Positions 1 to 5,836 of a DNA stretch of 7,369 bases are shown piece after piece. The notes below the pieces were generated by a model that worked only from the letters and a program-made list of their open reading frames with translations, had not been told where the DNA came from and did not search any database. This DNA comes from an uncultured Elusimicrobium sp. (GTDB lineage: Bacteria > Elusimicrobiota > Endomicrobiia > Endomicrobiales > Endomicrobiaceae): positions 1-7,369 of the forward strand of contig CACWKJ010000051.1 of NCBI GenBank assembly GCA_902761395.1, given 5' to 3'. Within the stretch, counting starts at the first letter, position 1; each line of letters starts with the position of its first letter. A program made the translations under genes and the position numbers.

Positions 1-823
1 CTGTTTTAATTTCACAGCCGGTATATTATCCGTTTATGGATATTGTTAAAGATAATAACAGAAAACTTGTTGTTAGTCCGCTAGTTTTTAACGGTAAAAG
101 ATACGAATTTGATTTTAAAGATTTTGAAAATAAAATAAAACAAAATAAAGTGAAAATGTATATATTGTGCTCACCGCATAATCCCGTAAGCAGAGTTTGG
201 ACAAAACAAGAACTTTTATCTGTTGCAAAGATATGTATTAAACATAATGTTATTATAGTTTCTGACGAAATCCATTCCGATTTTGTTTACGAAAATTATA
301 AACATTATCCGATATGCACTCTTTCTAAAAATATTGCGGAAAATACAATAACGGCAATAGCACCTACAAAAACTTTTAATCTTGCAGGGTTGCAGGCGGC
401 ACATCTTGTAATACAAAACAAAAATATAAGAGAAAAAGTTGTTAAAGCTGTTAATGCGACAGGTTTTCATGTGTTAACAAAACCGGCAATACAGGCGGTA
501 AAGGCAGTTTATAAAGACGGTGAAAAGTGGTTTGATACATTATTAAAATATTTGCAGCAAAACAGAGATATTTTGATAAAAAGTTTGCCGGAACAAAAGT
601 TTCTATTCAGAATATGGAAGGGACATATTTGGCTTGGCTTAATTGTAAACAACTGAATTTAAGTTGTGAAAGTATAGAAAGATTGTTTTTGAAAAAAGCA
701 GGAGTTTGGTTACATAAAGGTTCCACTTTCGGTGTTGGCGGTGAAGGGTATATGAGATTAAACCTTGCTTGTCCGCAAAAAGTATTAATTAAAGCCATTA
801 AGCAAATTAAGCAGGTAATTTAA
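1..823 (+). pseudogene. MalY/PatB-type PLP-dependent C-S lyase (cystathionine beta-lyase family), 5'-truncated by the window and frameshifted
   Basis: The reading frame is already open at base 3 and encodes a fold-type I aminotransferase of the MalY/PatB family, which cleaves C-S bonds of cystathionine or cysteine. Visible family motifs are QPVYYPF (from about base 15), CSPHNPVSRVW, SDEIHSDFVY and the PLP-lysine motif APTKTFNLAGLQ (Lys codon 369-371). About 115 N-terminal residues are expected to lie upstream of the window. This frame runs into a TGA at 654-656, but the family's C-terminus (EGTYLAWL, then FGVGGEGYMRLNLACP) continues in the -1 frame to the TAA at 821-823. Joining the frames at the A-run 595-598 gives LPEQKVSIQNMEGTYLAWL, so one lost A explains the break. 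An ATG at 614 lies inside this conserved motif and is not an independent start. It could be a true pseudogene, an assembly indel or, less likely, a recoding site. The TAA sits one base before mnmA, so the genes were probably cotranscribed. Confidence 0.85.
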
Positions 824-824
824 A

Positions 825-1889
825 ATGGAAAAAAGAGCTTTAATTGCTATGAGCGGCGGAGTAGATTCAAGTGTTGCAGCTTTTTTGTTGAAACAACAAG
901 GTTATGATTGTATCGGTTGTACAATGAAACTTTATAATAATGAAGATATAGGTATAAAAAGCAGAACATGCTGTTCTTTGAACGATGTAAATGATGCAAG
1001 GTCTGTTGCTTATAAACTGAATATGAAATATTATGTTTTAAATTTTTCTGCGGATTTTAAGGATAAAGTTATAGATAAGTTTGTTAAAAGTTACGAAGCG
1101 GGAAGAACACCGAATCCTTGTATAGATTGCAATAAGTATATGAAGTTTGAAAAACTTTATAATATGGCACAAAATTTAGAATGTAATTATATAGTTACGG
1201 GACACTATGCAAGAATTGAAAAAAATAACGGTAAATATTACTTAAAAAAAGCAGTGGATGACACCAAAGATCAAAGTTATGTTTTATACAATTTAACACA
1301 AGAACAACTTGCACATACTTTGTTTCCTTTAGGTGGTTTACATAAAACGGAAATCAGAGACATTGCAAAAGAAAACGGTTTCATTAATGCCGATAAACCG
1401 GACAGCCAGGATATATGTTTTGTTCCGGACGGCAATTATGTTAAAGCAATAGAAAAATTTTCCGAAAACAAAATAAAAGAAGGAAATTTTACAGATAAAA
1501 ACGGCAAAGTTATAGGACAACATAAAGGAATAGTTTATTATACCATAGGGCAAAGAAGAGGGTTGGGCTGTTTTCAAAAACATGTTTATGTTTGTAATAT
1601 TTCGGCAAAAGATAATACCGTAATGTTGGGTGATCAGGAAGATTTATATAAAAAAGAGTTTATTGTAACGGACTTTAATTGGATATTGGGAGTACCGCCG
1701 ACAGAAAATTTCAGTTGTTCGGTAAAAATAAGATATAAACAAAAAGAACATAAAGCAGATGTAAAAGTTTTAGATGATAATAAAGTAAAAATTGTTTTTA
1801 ACGAGCCGCAAAAAGCAATAACTCCCGGACAATCAGCGGTTTTATATGACGAAGATATTGTGTTAGGCGGAGGAACGATAGTAGATTAA
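825..1889 (+). CDS. mnmA: tRNA-specific 2-thiouridylase MnmA
   Basis: MnmA (TrmU) adenylates U34 of tRNAs for Lys, Glu and Gln and replaces O2 with sulfur donated as a persulfide from a cysteine desulfurase. The 354-residue length is normal. The PP-loop SGGVDSS is at residues 10-16, TGHYAR at 125-130, and the catalytic pair is Cys102 (before NKYMKF) and Cys198 (in SQDICFV). GQRRGLG is at 242-248, followed by the beta-barrel domain ending in LGGGTIVD. It is the variant with CCSLNDVNDA (Cys49-Cys50) and a C99-x-x-C102 pair, which I associate with Firmicutes, Thermotogae and similar bacteria. Cys99, Cys102 and Cys198 could hold an Fe-S cluster, although reports on Fe-S in MnmA disagree. The start overlaps nothing: the upstream stop is one base away, and a weak AGG lies nine bases before the ATG. 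The adjacent rhodanese and desulfurase genes are plausible sulfur donors. Confidence 0.95.
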   Translation: MEKRALIAMSGGVDSSVAAFLLKQQGYDCIGCTMKLYNNEDIGIKSRTCCSLNDVNDARSVAYKLNMKYYVLNFSADFKDKVIDKFVKSYEAGRTPNPCIDCNKYMKFEKLYNMAQNLECNYIVTGHYARIEKNNGKYYLKKAVDDTKDQSYVLYNLTQEQLAHTLFPLGGLHKTEIRDIAKENGFINADKPDSQDICFVPDGNYVKAIEKFSENKIKEGNFTDKNGKVIGQHKGIVYYTIGQRRGLGCFQKHVYVCNISAKDNTVMLGDQEDLYKKEFIVTDFNWILGVPPTENFSCSVKIRYKQKEHKADVKVLDDNKVKIVFNEPQKAITPGQSAVLYDEDIVLGGGTIVD

Positions 1890-1890
1890 A

Positions 1891-2184
1891 ATGATTAAAG
1901 AAATTTCTGCACAAGATTTTGTTAAACTTGATAAAACAAAAATAACGATAATTGATATGAGAGAAGAAACGGAGTATTCCGATAGTCATTTTGAAGGCAG
2001 TATAAATATTCCTGTTTCAAAATTTTGGGCTGGAATTGATAGTATACCGAAAGAAAAAACAGTTTATGTTTTTTGTAACAGCGGGTATTTCAGCGAAGAA
2101 ATGGTTATCCTTCTTGAAGAAAGAGGATATGATGCAACAAATGTTTTAGGCGGATATAAAGAAATAAAAAATTTTATGATATAG
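1891..2184 (+). CDS. Single-domain rhodanese-like protein, atypical active-site loop
   Basis: This 97-residue protein is one rhodanese domain, the usual length for GlpE/PspE-type sulfurtransferases. IDMREETEYSDSHFEGSINIP (residues 20-41) matches the family motif D-x-R-E..E-Y..H-x-x-G-A-x-N-I-P. VYVFCNSGYFS (58-68) is the strand and active-site loop, with Cys62 as the persulfide residue. GGYKEIKNF is the usual terminal helix. The loop departs from the C-x-x-G-x-R consensus: Phe67 stands where Arg is normal, so anion and persulfide stabilisation should differ. No signal peptide is seen, so it is cytosolic. The gene begins one base after the mnmA stop. A GGAGG-like string at 1869-1873 is too far away to be a normal ribosome site, so translational coupling is likely. 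Placement between mnmA and iscS suggests a sulfur relay to tRNA thiolation or Fe-S assembly. That role is inferred. Confidence 0.88.
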   Translation: MIKEISAQDFVKLDKTKITIIDMREETEYSDSHFEGSINIPVSKFWAGIDSIPKEKTVYVFCNSGYFSEEMVILLEERGYDATNVLGGYKEIKNFMI

Positions 2185-2195
2185 AAGAAGGAAAA

Positions 2196-3380
2196 ATGGA
2201 AAAGAGAAATGTATATTTGGATAGCAGTGCTACAACTAAAGTAAGGGAAGAAGTATTAAAAGAGATGTTACCTTACTTTACGGATGTTTACGGTAATGCA
2301 TCGTCTGTTCATACTTACGGACAACAATCAAAAGCAGCATTAACCAAAGCAAGAGAAACTTTTGCAAAACTTATAAATGCCGAATCTCCCGAGGAAATAA
2401 TTTTTACTTCCTGCGGAACGGAATCTGACAACATTGCAATTGTCGGCAGTTTGCTTGCAAACGAAGGTAACCATGTTATTACAAGCAAAATAGAACATCA
2501 TGCTATACTTTTTACCTGCCAAAATTTAGCAAAAAAAGGTTATAAAGCAGACTTTATATCCGTTGATAAAACAGGCAGAGTAAATATTGAAGAACTAAAA
2601 AGTAAAATTACCGATGATACTGTTATAGTAAGTATAATGCATGCAAATAATGAAATCGGTGTAATAGAACCGATAGAAGAAATATCTAAAGTTTTAAAAG
2701 AAATAAACAAAACAAGAAAAAACAAAATATTGTTGCATACTGATGCGGTTCAAACTGCAGGTAAACTAAAACTTGATGTTCAAAAGTTAGGTGTGGATTT
2801 GTTGTCTGTATCGGGACACAAATTTTACGGACCGAAAGGTATCGGTGCATTGTATATAAGAAAAGGTACAAAGATTGAACCGTTGTTTCACGGCGGTCAC
2901 CACGAATTCGGTATGAAACCGGGAACGGAAAATGTTGCCGAAATTGTAGGTATGACAAAAGCATTGGAACTTGCAAACGAAGAAATGGAACAAGAAAGCA
3001 AAAAAATATTTAAGTTAAGAAATAAATTAATGAACGGCATTGTAGAAAAAATTCCTGAAGTTGTGATAAATACGGATATAAAATATGCCGTCCCGAGTGT
3101 TTTAAGTGTAAGTTTTAATTATATAGAAGGGGAATCTTTACTTTTAATGCTTGATATGGCAGGAATTGCGGCATCTGCAGGTTCCGCATGTGCAACAGGT
3201 TCTGCAGAACCGTCACATGTGTTGTCTGCAATAGGCGCAAGTCCGCTTGCGGCACAGGGAACATTAAGATTTTCGCTAGGCAGATACAACACCGAAGAAG
3301 ATATAGATTATGTGTTGGATGTGTTACCGAAACTTGTTGAAAGAGTAAGAAAAATGTCACCGGTGTGGAACAACAAATAA
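2196..3380 (+). CDS. Cysteine desulfurase, NifS/IscS family (catalytically complete)
   Basis: This is a PLP enzyme converting L-cysteine to alanine and an enzyme persulfide, the sulfur source for IscU and MnmA. Its 394 residues fit the group I NifS/IscS length. Active-site residues match E. coli IscS by alignment: His101 (IEHHA, stacks on PLP), Asp183 and Gln186 (HTDAVQ), Lys209 (SGHKFYGPKG, the Schiff-base lysine), Arg358 (TLRFSLGR, substrate carboxylate) and Cys332 (GSACATGSAEPSHVL, the persulfide loop). One oddity is GMKPGTENV, where the family normally has R-x-G-T, so Lys241 replaces an Arg. An AAGGA at 2188-2192 supports the start, eleven bases after the rhodanese stop. I give no symbol because iscS and nifS cannot be told apart here. 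It is followed by a degenerate paralogue and iscU, so it probably supplies both the Fe-S and tRNA thiolation branches. Confidence 0.95.
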   Translation: MEKRNVYLDSSATTKVREEVLKEMLPYFTDVYGNASSVHTYGQQSKAALTKARETFAKLINAESPEEIIFTSCGTESDNIAIVGSLLANEGNHVITSKIEHHAILFTCQNLAKKGYKADFISVDKTGRVNIEELKSKITDDTVIVSIMHANNEIGVIEPIEEISKVLKEINKTRKNKILLHTDAVQTAGKLKLDVQKLGVDLLSVSGHKFYGPKGIGALYIRKGTKIEPLFHGGHHEFGMKPGTENVAEIVGMTKALELANEEMEQESKKIFKLRNKLMNGIVEKIPEVVINTDIKYAVPSVLSVSFNYIEGESLLLMLDMAGIAASAGSACATGSAEPSHVLSAIGASPLAAQGTLRFSLGRYNTEEDIDYVLDVLPKLVERVRKMSPVWNNK

Positions 3381-3384
3381 CGAA

Positions 3385-3410
3385 AATTAGCAATTAGTAA
3401 TTAGAAATTC
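3385..3410. repeat. Short heptad repeat (AATTAGN)x3 plus partial copy
   Basis: AATTAG occurs at 3385-3390, 3392-3397 and 3399-3404 with an exact 7-base period, followed by AATTC at 3406-3410. It fills most of the 48-base gap between the two desulfurase-like genes, just before the AAGGA ribosome site at 3416-3420. It may be a short tandem repeat or an AT-rich spacer. No function can be read from it. Confidence 0.6.
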
Positions 3411-3428
3411 AGAAAAAGGAAAAAAATT

Positions 3429-4661
3429 ATGAAACAGGTATATTTAGATAATCAATCAAATACAAGAATGGACGATATCGTTTTTGATGCTATGGTTCCG
3501 TATTTTAAACAATATTACGGAAACCCGCAAAGCATTTATTCTTTAGGACAAATTTCTAAAGATGCAATAGAAGAAGCAAGAATTTCAGTTTCCAAACTGA
3601 TAAATTCCAAACCGGAAGAAATAATTTTTACTTCCTGCGGTTCGGAATCCAATAATTTGGCAATAAAAGGGTATGCATACGGGAACAGTAAAAAAGGTAA
3701 ACATATTATAGTTTCCGCAATAGAACATTTTTCAGTTTTAAATGCGGTAAAATCTTTGGAAAAAGACGGCTTTGAAGTTACCTATGTTCCTGTAGATAAC
3801 AAAGGATTTGTTGTACTGGATGAACTGAAAAAATCTATAAGACAGGATACGATTTTGGTATCGATACAATATGCAAATACGGAAATAGGAACTGTTCAAA
3901 ATATTGATGAAATATCAAAAACAGTTAAAGAAAAAAATGTTGTGTTACATGTTGATGCGGTTGTCGCAGCGGGTGTTATACCTATAGATGTTGTTAAATC
4001 CAATATTGATATGCTTACAATTTCAAGTTCGGTAATTTACGGGCCTAAAGGTGCTGCGGCACTTTATGTTAAAAAAGGGATATATTTAAAACCGCAAATA
4101 GACGGAGGGGTACAGGAATTTAACAAAAGAGCGGGAACGGAAAATGTTCCGGCAATTGTAGGTTTCGGTGTTGCTTGCAGCAGAGCATTAAGCCAAATGC
4201 AACAAAATTATGAAAAAATTATAAAGTTAAGAGATAAATTAATTAACGGATTACAAAAAAACATAGATTATATTTATCTTAACGGACCTACACAAAACAG
4301 GTTACCGACAAATGTAAATTTTTCTATAGAATTTGTGGAAGGGGAATCACTTTTTCTTTTGTTGGATGCTAAAGGTATAATGGCTTCAAGCGGTTCGGCT
4401 TGTGCAAACAAATCTTTAAAAATATCGCATGTGTTGACGGCAATAAATGTTGATGTTGCGGTAGGGCAGGGTTCCATAGTGTTTACTTTGTCAAAATATA
4501 ATACGGAAGAAGAAATAGATTATGTTATAAACGAGTTTCCGACAATAGTTAAAAGGTTAAGAATGATGTCGCCGTTATATGACCATTTTAAATCTACCGG
4601 TGAAAGAATGAAAGCCGGTCCGGGAACAGACTATGAGCACCACCATCATCATGAAGAATAA
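3429..4661 (+). CDS. Degenerate NifS/IscS paralogue lacking the PLP lysine, with His-rich C-terminal tail
   Basis: This 410-residue protein keeps the full fold-type I NifS/IscS framework. It has YLDNQSNT at the N-terminus, TSCGSESNN, SAIEHFSV (His100), HVDAVV (Asp176), RAGTENVP, EGESLFLLLD and the persulfide loop SGSACANKSLKISHVL with Cys325. Aligned to its upstream neighbour, the Schiff-base Lys209 becomes Val202 (ISSSVIYGPKG), Gln186 becomes Val179, His208 becomes Ser201 and the substrate Arg358 becomes Val351. Normal desulfurase chemistry is therefore not expected. From memory, Archaeoglobus fulgidus IscS has Asp at the lysine position in a very similar ISSNDIYGPKG context, and its structure with IscU holds a [2Fe-2S] cluster using the IscS loop cysteine. 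A tail of about 25 residues beyond SPLYDHF ends in EHHHHHEE and may bind metal. The long intact ORF argues against decay. The start is supported by AAGGA at 3416-3420. An Fe-S assembly or docking subunit is my inference. Confidence 0.9.
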   Translation: MKQVYLDNQSNTRMDDIVFDAMVPYFKQYYGNPQSIYSLGQISKDAIEEARISVSKLINSKPEEIIFTSCGSESNNLAIKGYAYGNSKKGKHIIVSAIEHFSVLNAVKSLEKDGFEVTYVPVDNKGFVVLDELKKSIRQDTILVSIQYANTEIGTVQNIDEISKTVKEKNVVLHVDAVVAAGVIPIDVVKSNIDMLTISSSVIYGPKGAAALYVKKGIYLKPQIDGGVQEFNKRAGTENVPAIVGFGVACSRALSQMQQNYEKIIKLRDKLINGLQKNIDYIYLNGPTQNRLPTNVNFSIEFVEGESLFLLLDAKGIMASSGSACANKSLKISHVLTAINVDVAVGQGSIVFTLSKYNTEEEIDYVINEFPTIVKRLRMMSPLYDHFKSTGERMKAGPGTDYEHHHHHEE

Positions 4662-4670
4662 AAATAGAGT

Positions 4671-4700
4671 TTGAATTAAAAAAATAAAGTTGTTTAAAAT
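4671..4700 (+). promoter_or_regulatory. Possible weak promoter before iscU
   Basis: TTGAAT (4671-4676) and TAAAAT (4695-4700) lie 18 bases apart in the 56-base gap before iscU. Both boxes deviate from consensus and the region is AT-rich, so this could be chance. It would allow extra iscU transcription within the operon. Confidence 0.3.
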
Positions 4701-4717
4701 AATATAGGAGAAAAGGT

Positions 4718-5095
4718 ATGGCTTTTTATAGTGAAAAAGTAATGGATCATTTTGCAAATCCGAGAAATGTAGGAGAAATAAAAGATGCATCGGGTGTAGG
4801 AGAAGTCGGTAACCCTGTATGCGGTGATATGATGAAATTTTATATTAAGGTTGAAAACAACATAATAAAAGATGTTAAGTTTAAAACTTTCGGTTGCGGC
4901 GCGGCAATAGCGGTATCTTCAATGGTATCCGAAATGGCAATGGGTAAAACAATTGAAGAGGCACTTGCTTTAACAAACGAAGCGGTTGCAAAAGAATTGG
5001 GTGGATTACCGCCAAACAAAATGCACTGTTCCAACTTAGGCGCTGATGCATTACATAAAGCAATTGAAGATTATAAACAAAAATTATCAAAATAG
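4718..5095 (+). CDS. iscU: Fe-S cluster assembly scaffold IscU/NifU N-terminal type
   Basis: IscU receives sulfur from the cysteine desulfurase and iron to build a transient [2Fe-2S] or [4Fe-4S] cluster for transfer to apo-proteins. The 125-residue length is that of a stand-alone IscU/NifU-N domain. YSEKVMDHFANPRNVGE opens the protein. The ligands are all present: Cys35 and Asp37 in GNPVCGD, Cys60 in FGCGAA, and Cys104 in LPPNKMHCSNL, which contains the LPPxK segment used for chaperone recognition in other IscU proteins. No ferredoxin-like or C-terminal NifU domain is attached, and no hscA or hscB is in view. A strong AGGAG at 4706-4710 fixes the start. It directly follows the Lys-less desulfurase homologue, which is the natural candidate for a physical partner. 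The sequence style (VGEVGNPVCGDMMK) is common in clostridia and Thermotogae. Confidence 0.95.
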   Translation: MAFYSEKVMDHFANPRNVGEIKDASGVGEVGNPVCGDMMKFYIKVENNIIKDVKFKTFGCGAAIAVSSMVSEMAMGKTIEEALALTNEAVAKELGGLPPNKMHCSNLGADALHKAIEDYKQKLSK

Positions 5096-5098
5096 TTC

Positions 5099-5309
5099 TT
5101 TTAAAATTTCTCATTTACAAGCAAAAAAGCCATTCGCTTGAAATTTTTAAAGCCGTGCTCCAACTTGATTTTTCCTAACGACCTAATGTAACGGAAAAAT
5201 CTTCAAACATGTTCGCACTAAAAAACTTTTTTGATTTATAGTTTTTTACTTTAAAAATTTCTGCACTCATAGACGGCTTTAATCATGCTTGTAAACGAAA
5301 ATTTTAAAA
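5099..5309. repeat. Nested inverted-repeat element (MITE-like or structured RNA)
   Basis: This 211-base stretch fills most of the gap between iscU and the Rrf2 gene and can fold as one nested structure. The end arms 5099-5122 and 5287-5309 are inverted repeats matching at 20 of 24 positions (11 bases, a small internal mismatch, then TTTACAAGC/GCTTGTAAA). Inside them are AAAGCC 5126-5131 with GGCTTT 5275-5280, and a perfect 13-base arm 5140-5152 with 5249-5261. Two inner hairpins are 5167-5175 with 5193-5201 (GATTTTTCC/GGAAAAATC) and 5219-5226 with 5241-5248. No long ORF and no clear target-site duplication are seen. It may be a miniature inverted-repeat element, an intergenic palindromic repeat, or an mRNA structure that separates iscU from the regulator. 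Confidence 0.7.
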
Positions 5310-5336
5310 ATGCTTATTAAAGTTTAAGGAGTTAAT

Positions 5337-5780
5337 ATGTTAATATCGACAAGGGGCAGATATGCCATTAGAGTAATAATAGATTTGGCACAAAATTCCA
5401 ACGGGAATTTTATACCTATGAAAGATGTTGCCAGAAGACAAGAGATATCATTAAAGTATTTGGAAAAAATTTTGCCTATACTTACAAAACATAAAATTGT
5501 TGAAGGTGTTCACGGTAAAGGCGGCGGTTACAAATTAGGTAAAAATATAAAAAAATATAAAGTTATAGATATACTAAAACTTACCGAAGGAGACCTTGCA
5601 CCTGTTACATGCTTAAAAAAAGGTGAACACTGCAAAAGAAAAGCACAATGCAAAACCGTATTTATGTGGAATAAGTTTTATGATATCATAAACAAATTTT
5701 TCGGTTCTATAACTATAGATGATTTGTTAAACGATAACAAAAATTTTGATTTGTTCACAAATATTCAACAACTTTTATAG
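5337..5780 (+). CDS. Rrf2-family transcriptional regulator, IscR-like with three cysteines
   Basis: This 147-residue protein is an Rrf2 winged-helix regulator. The N-terminus STRGRYAIRVIIDLA is the family signature, followed by the helix-turn-helix region (roughly residues 27-58: PMKDVARRQEISLKYLEKIL) and the wing GVHGKGGGYKLG (57-68). Cys92, Cys99 and Cys105 sit where IscR has its three [2Fe-2S] ligands, so a cluster-bound, Fe-S-sensing form is likely. Cys-free Rrf2 members such as CymR sense other signals. The AAGGAG at 5326-5331 fixes the ATG. Its position after iscU, instead of at the head of the operon, is less usual. It probably controls this isc block, but no operator could be recognised. 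I withhold the symbol iscR because orthology is not proven. Confidence 0.9.
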   Translation: MLISTRGRYAIRVIIDLAQNSNGNFIPMKDVARRQEISLKYLEKILPILTKHKIVEGVHGKGGGYKLGKNIKKYKVIDILKLTEGDLAPVTCLKKGEHCKRKAQCKTVFMWNKFYDIINKFFGSITIDDLLNDNKNFDLFTNIQQLL

Positions 5781-5793
5781 ATAACTTAAAATT

Positions 5794-5802
5794 TGTTATA
5801 AT
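5794..5802 (+). promoter_or_regulatory. Extended -10 promoter for thyX
   Basis: TGTTATAAT gives a consensus TATAAT (5797-5802) preceded by the TGn extension. No good -35 box is seen 16-18 bases upstream, where the end of the Rrf2 gene lies, which fits an extended -10 promoter. A start near 5809 would leave a leader of under 30 bases, with TGGAG (5826-5830) as ribosome site. Confidence 0.65.
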
Positions 5803-5836
5803 ACTTCATAATAAATAAAACATTTTGGAGTAAAAA

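Noticed and set aside
590..602. Programmed -1 frameshift site
   Set aside because: The bases around CAAAAGT do not form a canonical X-XXY-YYZ slippery heptamer, and no stimulatory stem was found. A simple indel is more likely.
614..823. Separate 69-residue gene starting at ATG 614
   Set aside because: Its ATG lies inside the conserved MEGTYLAWL segment of the C-S lyase family. It is the frameshifted C-terminus, not a new gene.
2686..3393. Antisense ORFs of 60-96 codons across the first desulfurase gene
   Set aside because: They overlap a strongly conserved coding gene, have no ribosome sites, and their low-complexity hydrophobic content is what the complement of such a gene gives.
4638..4652. 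Engineered His tag or vector contamination
   Set aside because: The tail is followed directly by AT-rich genomic sequence and iscU with matching codon use, and contains no vector-like linker or site.
5118..5150. Rho-independent terminator after iscU
   Set aside because: The CAAGC/GCTTG stem is only five pairs with a 13-base loop and a poor T tract. These arms fit better into the larger nested repeat.
5096..5336. Riboswitch or Rrf2 operator in the iscU-regulator gap
   Set aside because: Apart from the nested inverted repeats, no known aptamer core or recognisable IscR/CymR-type palindrome could be matched.
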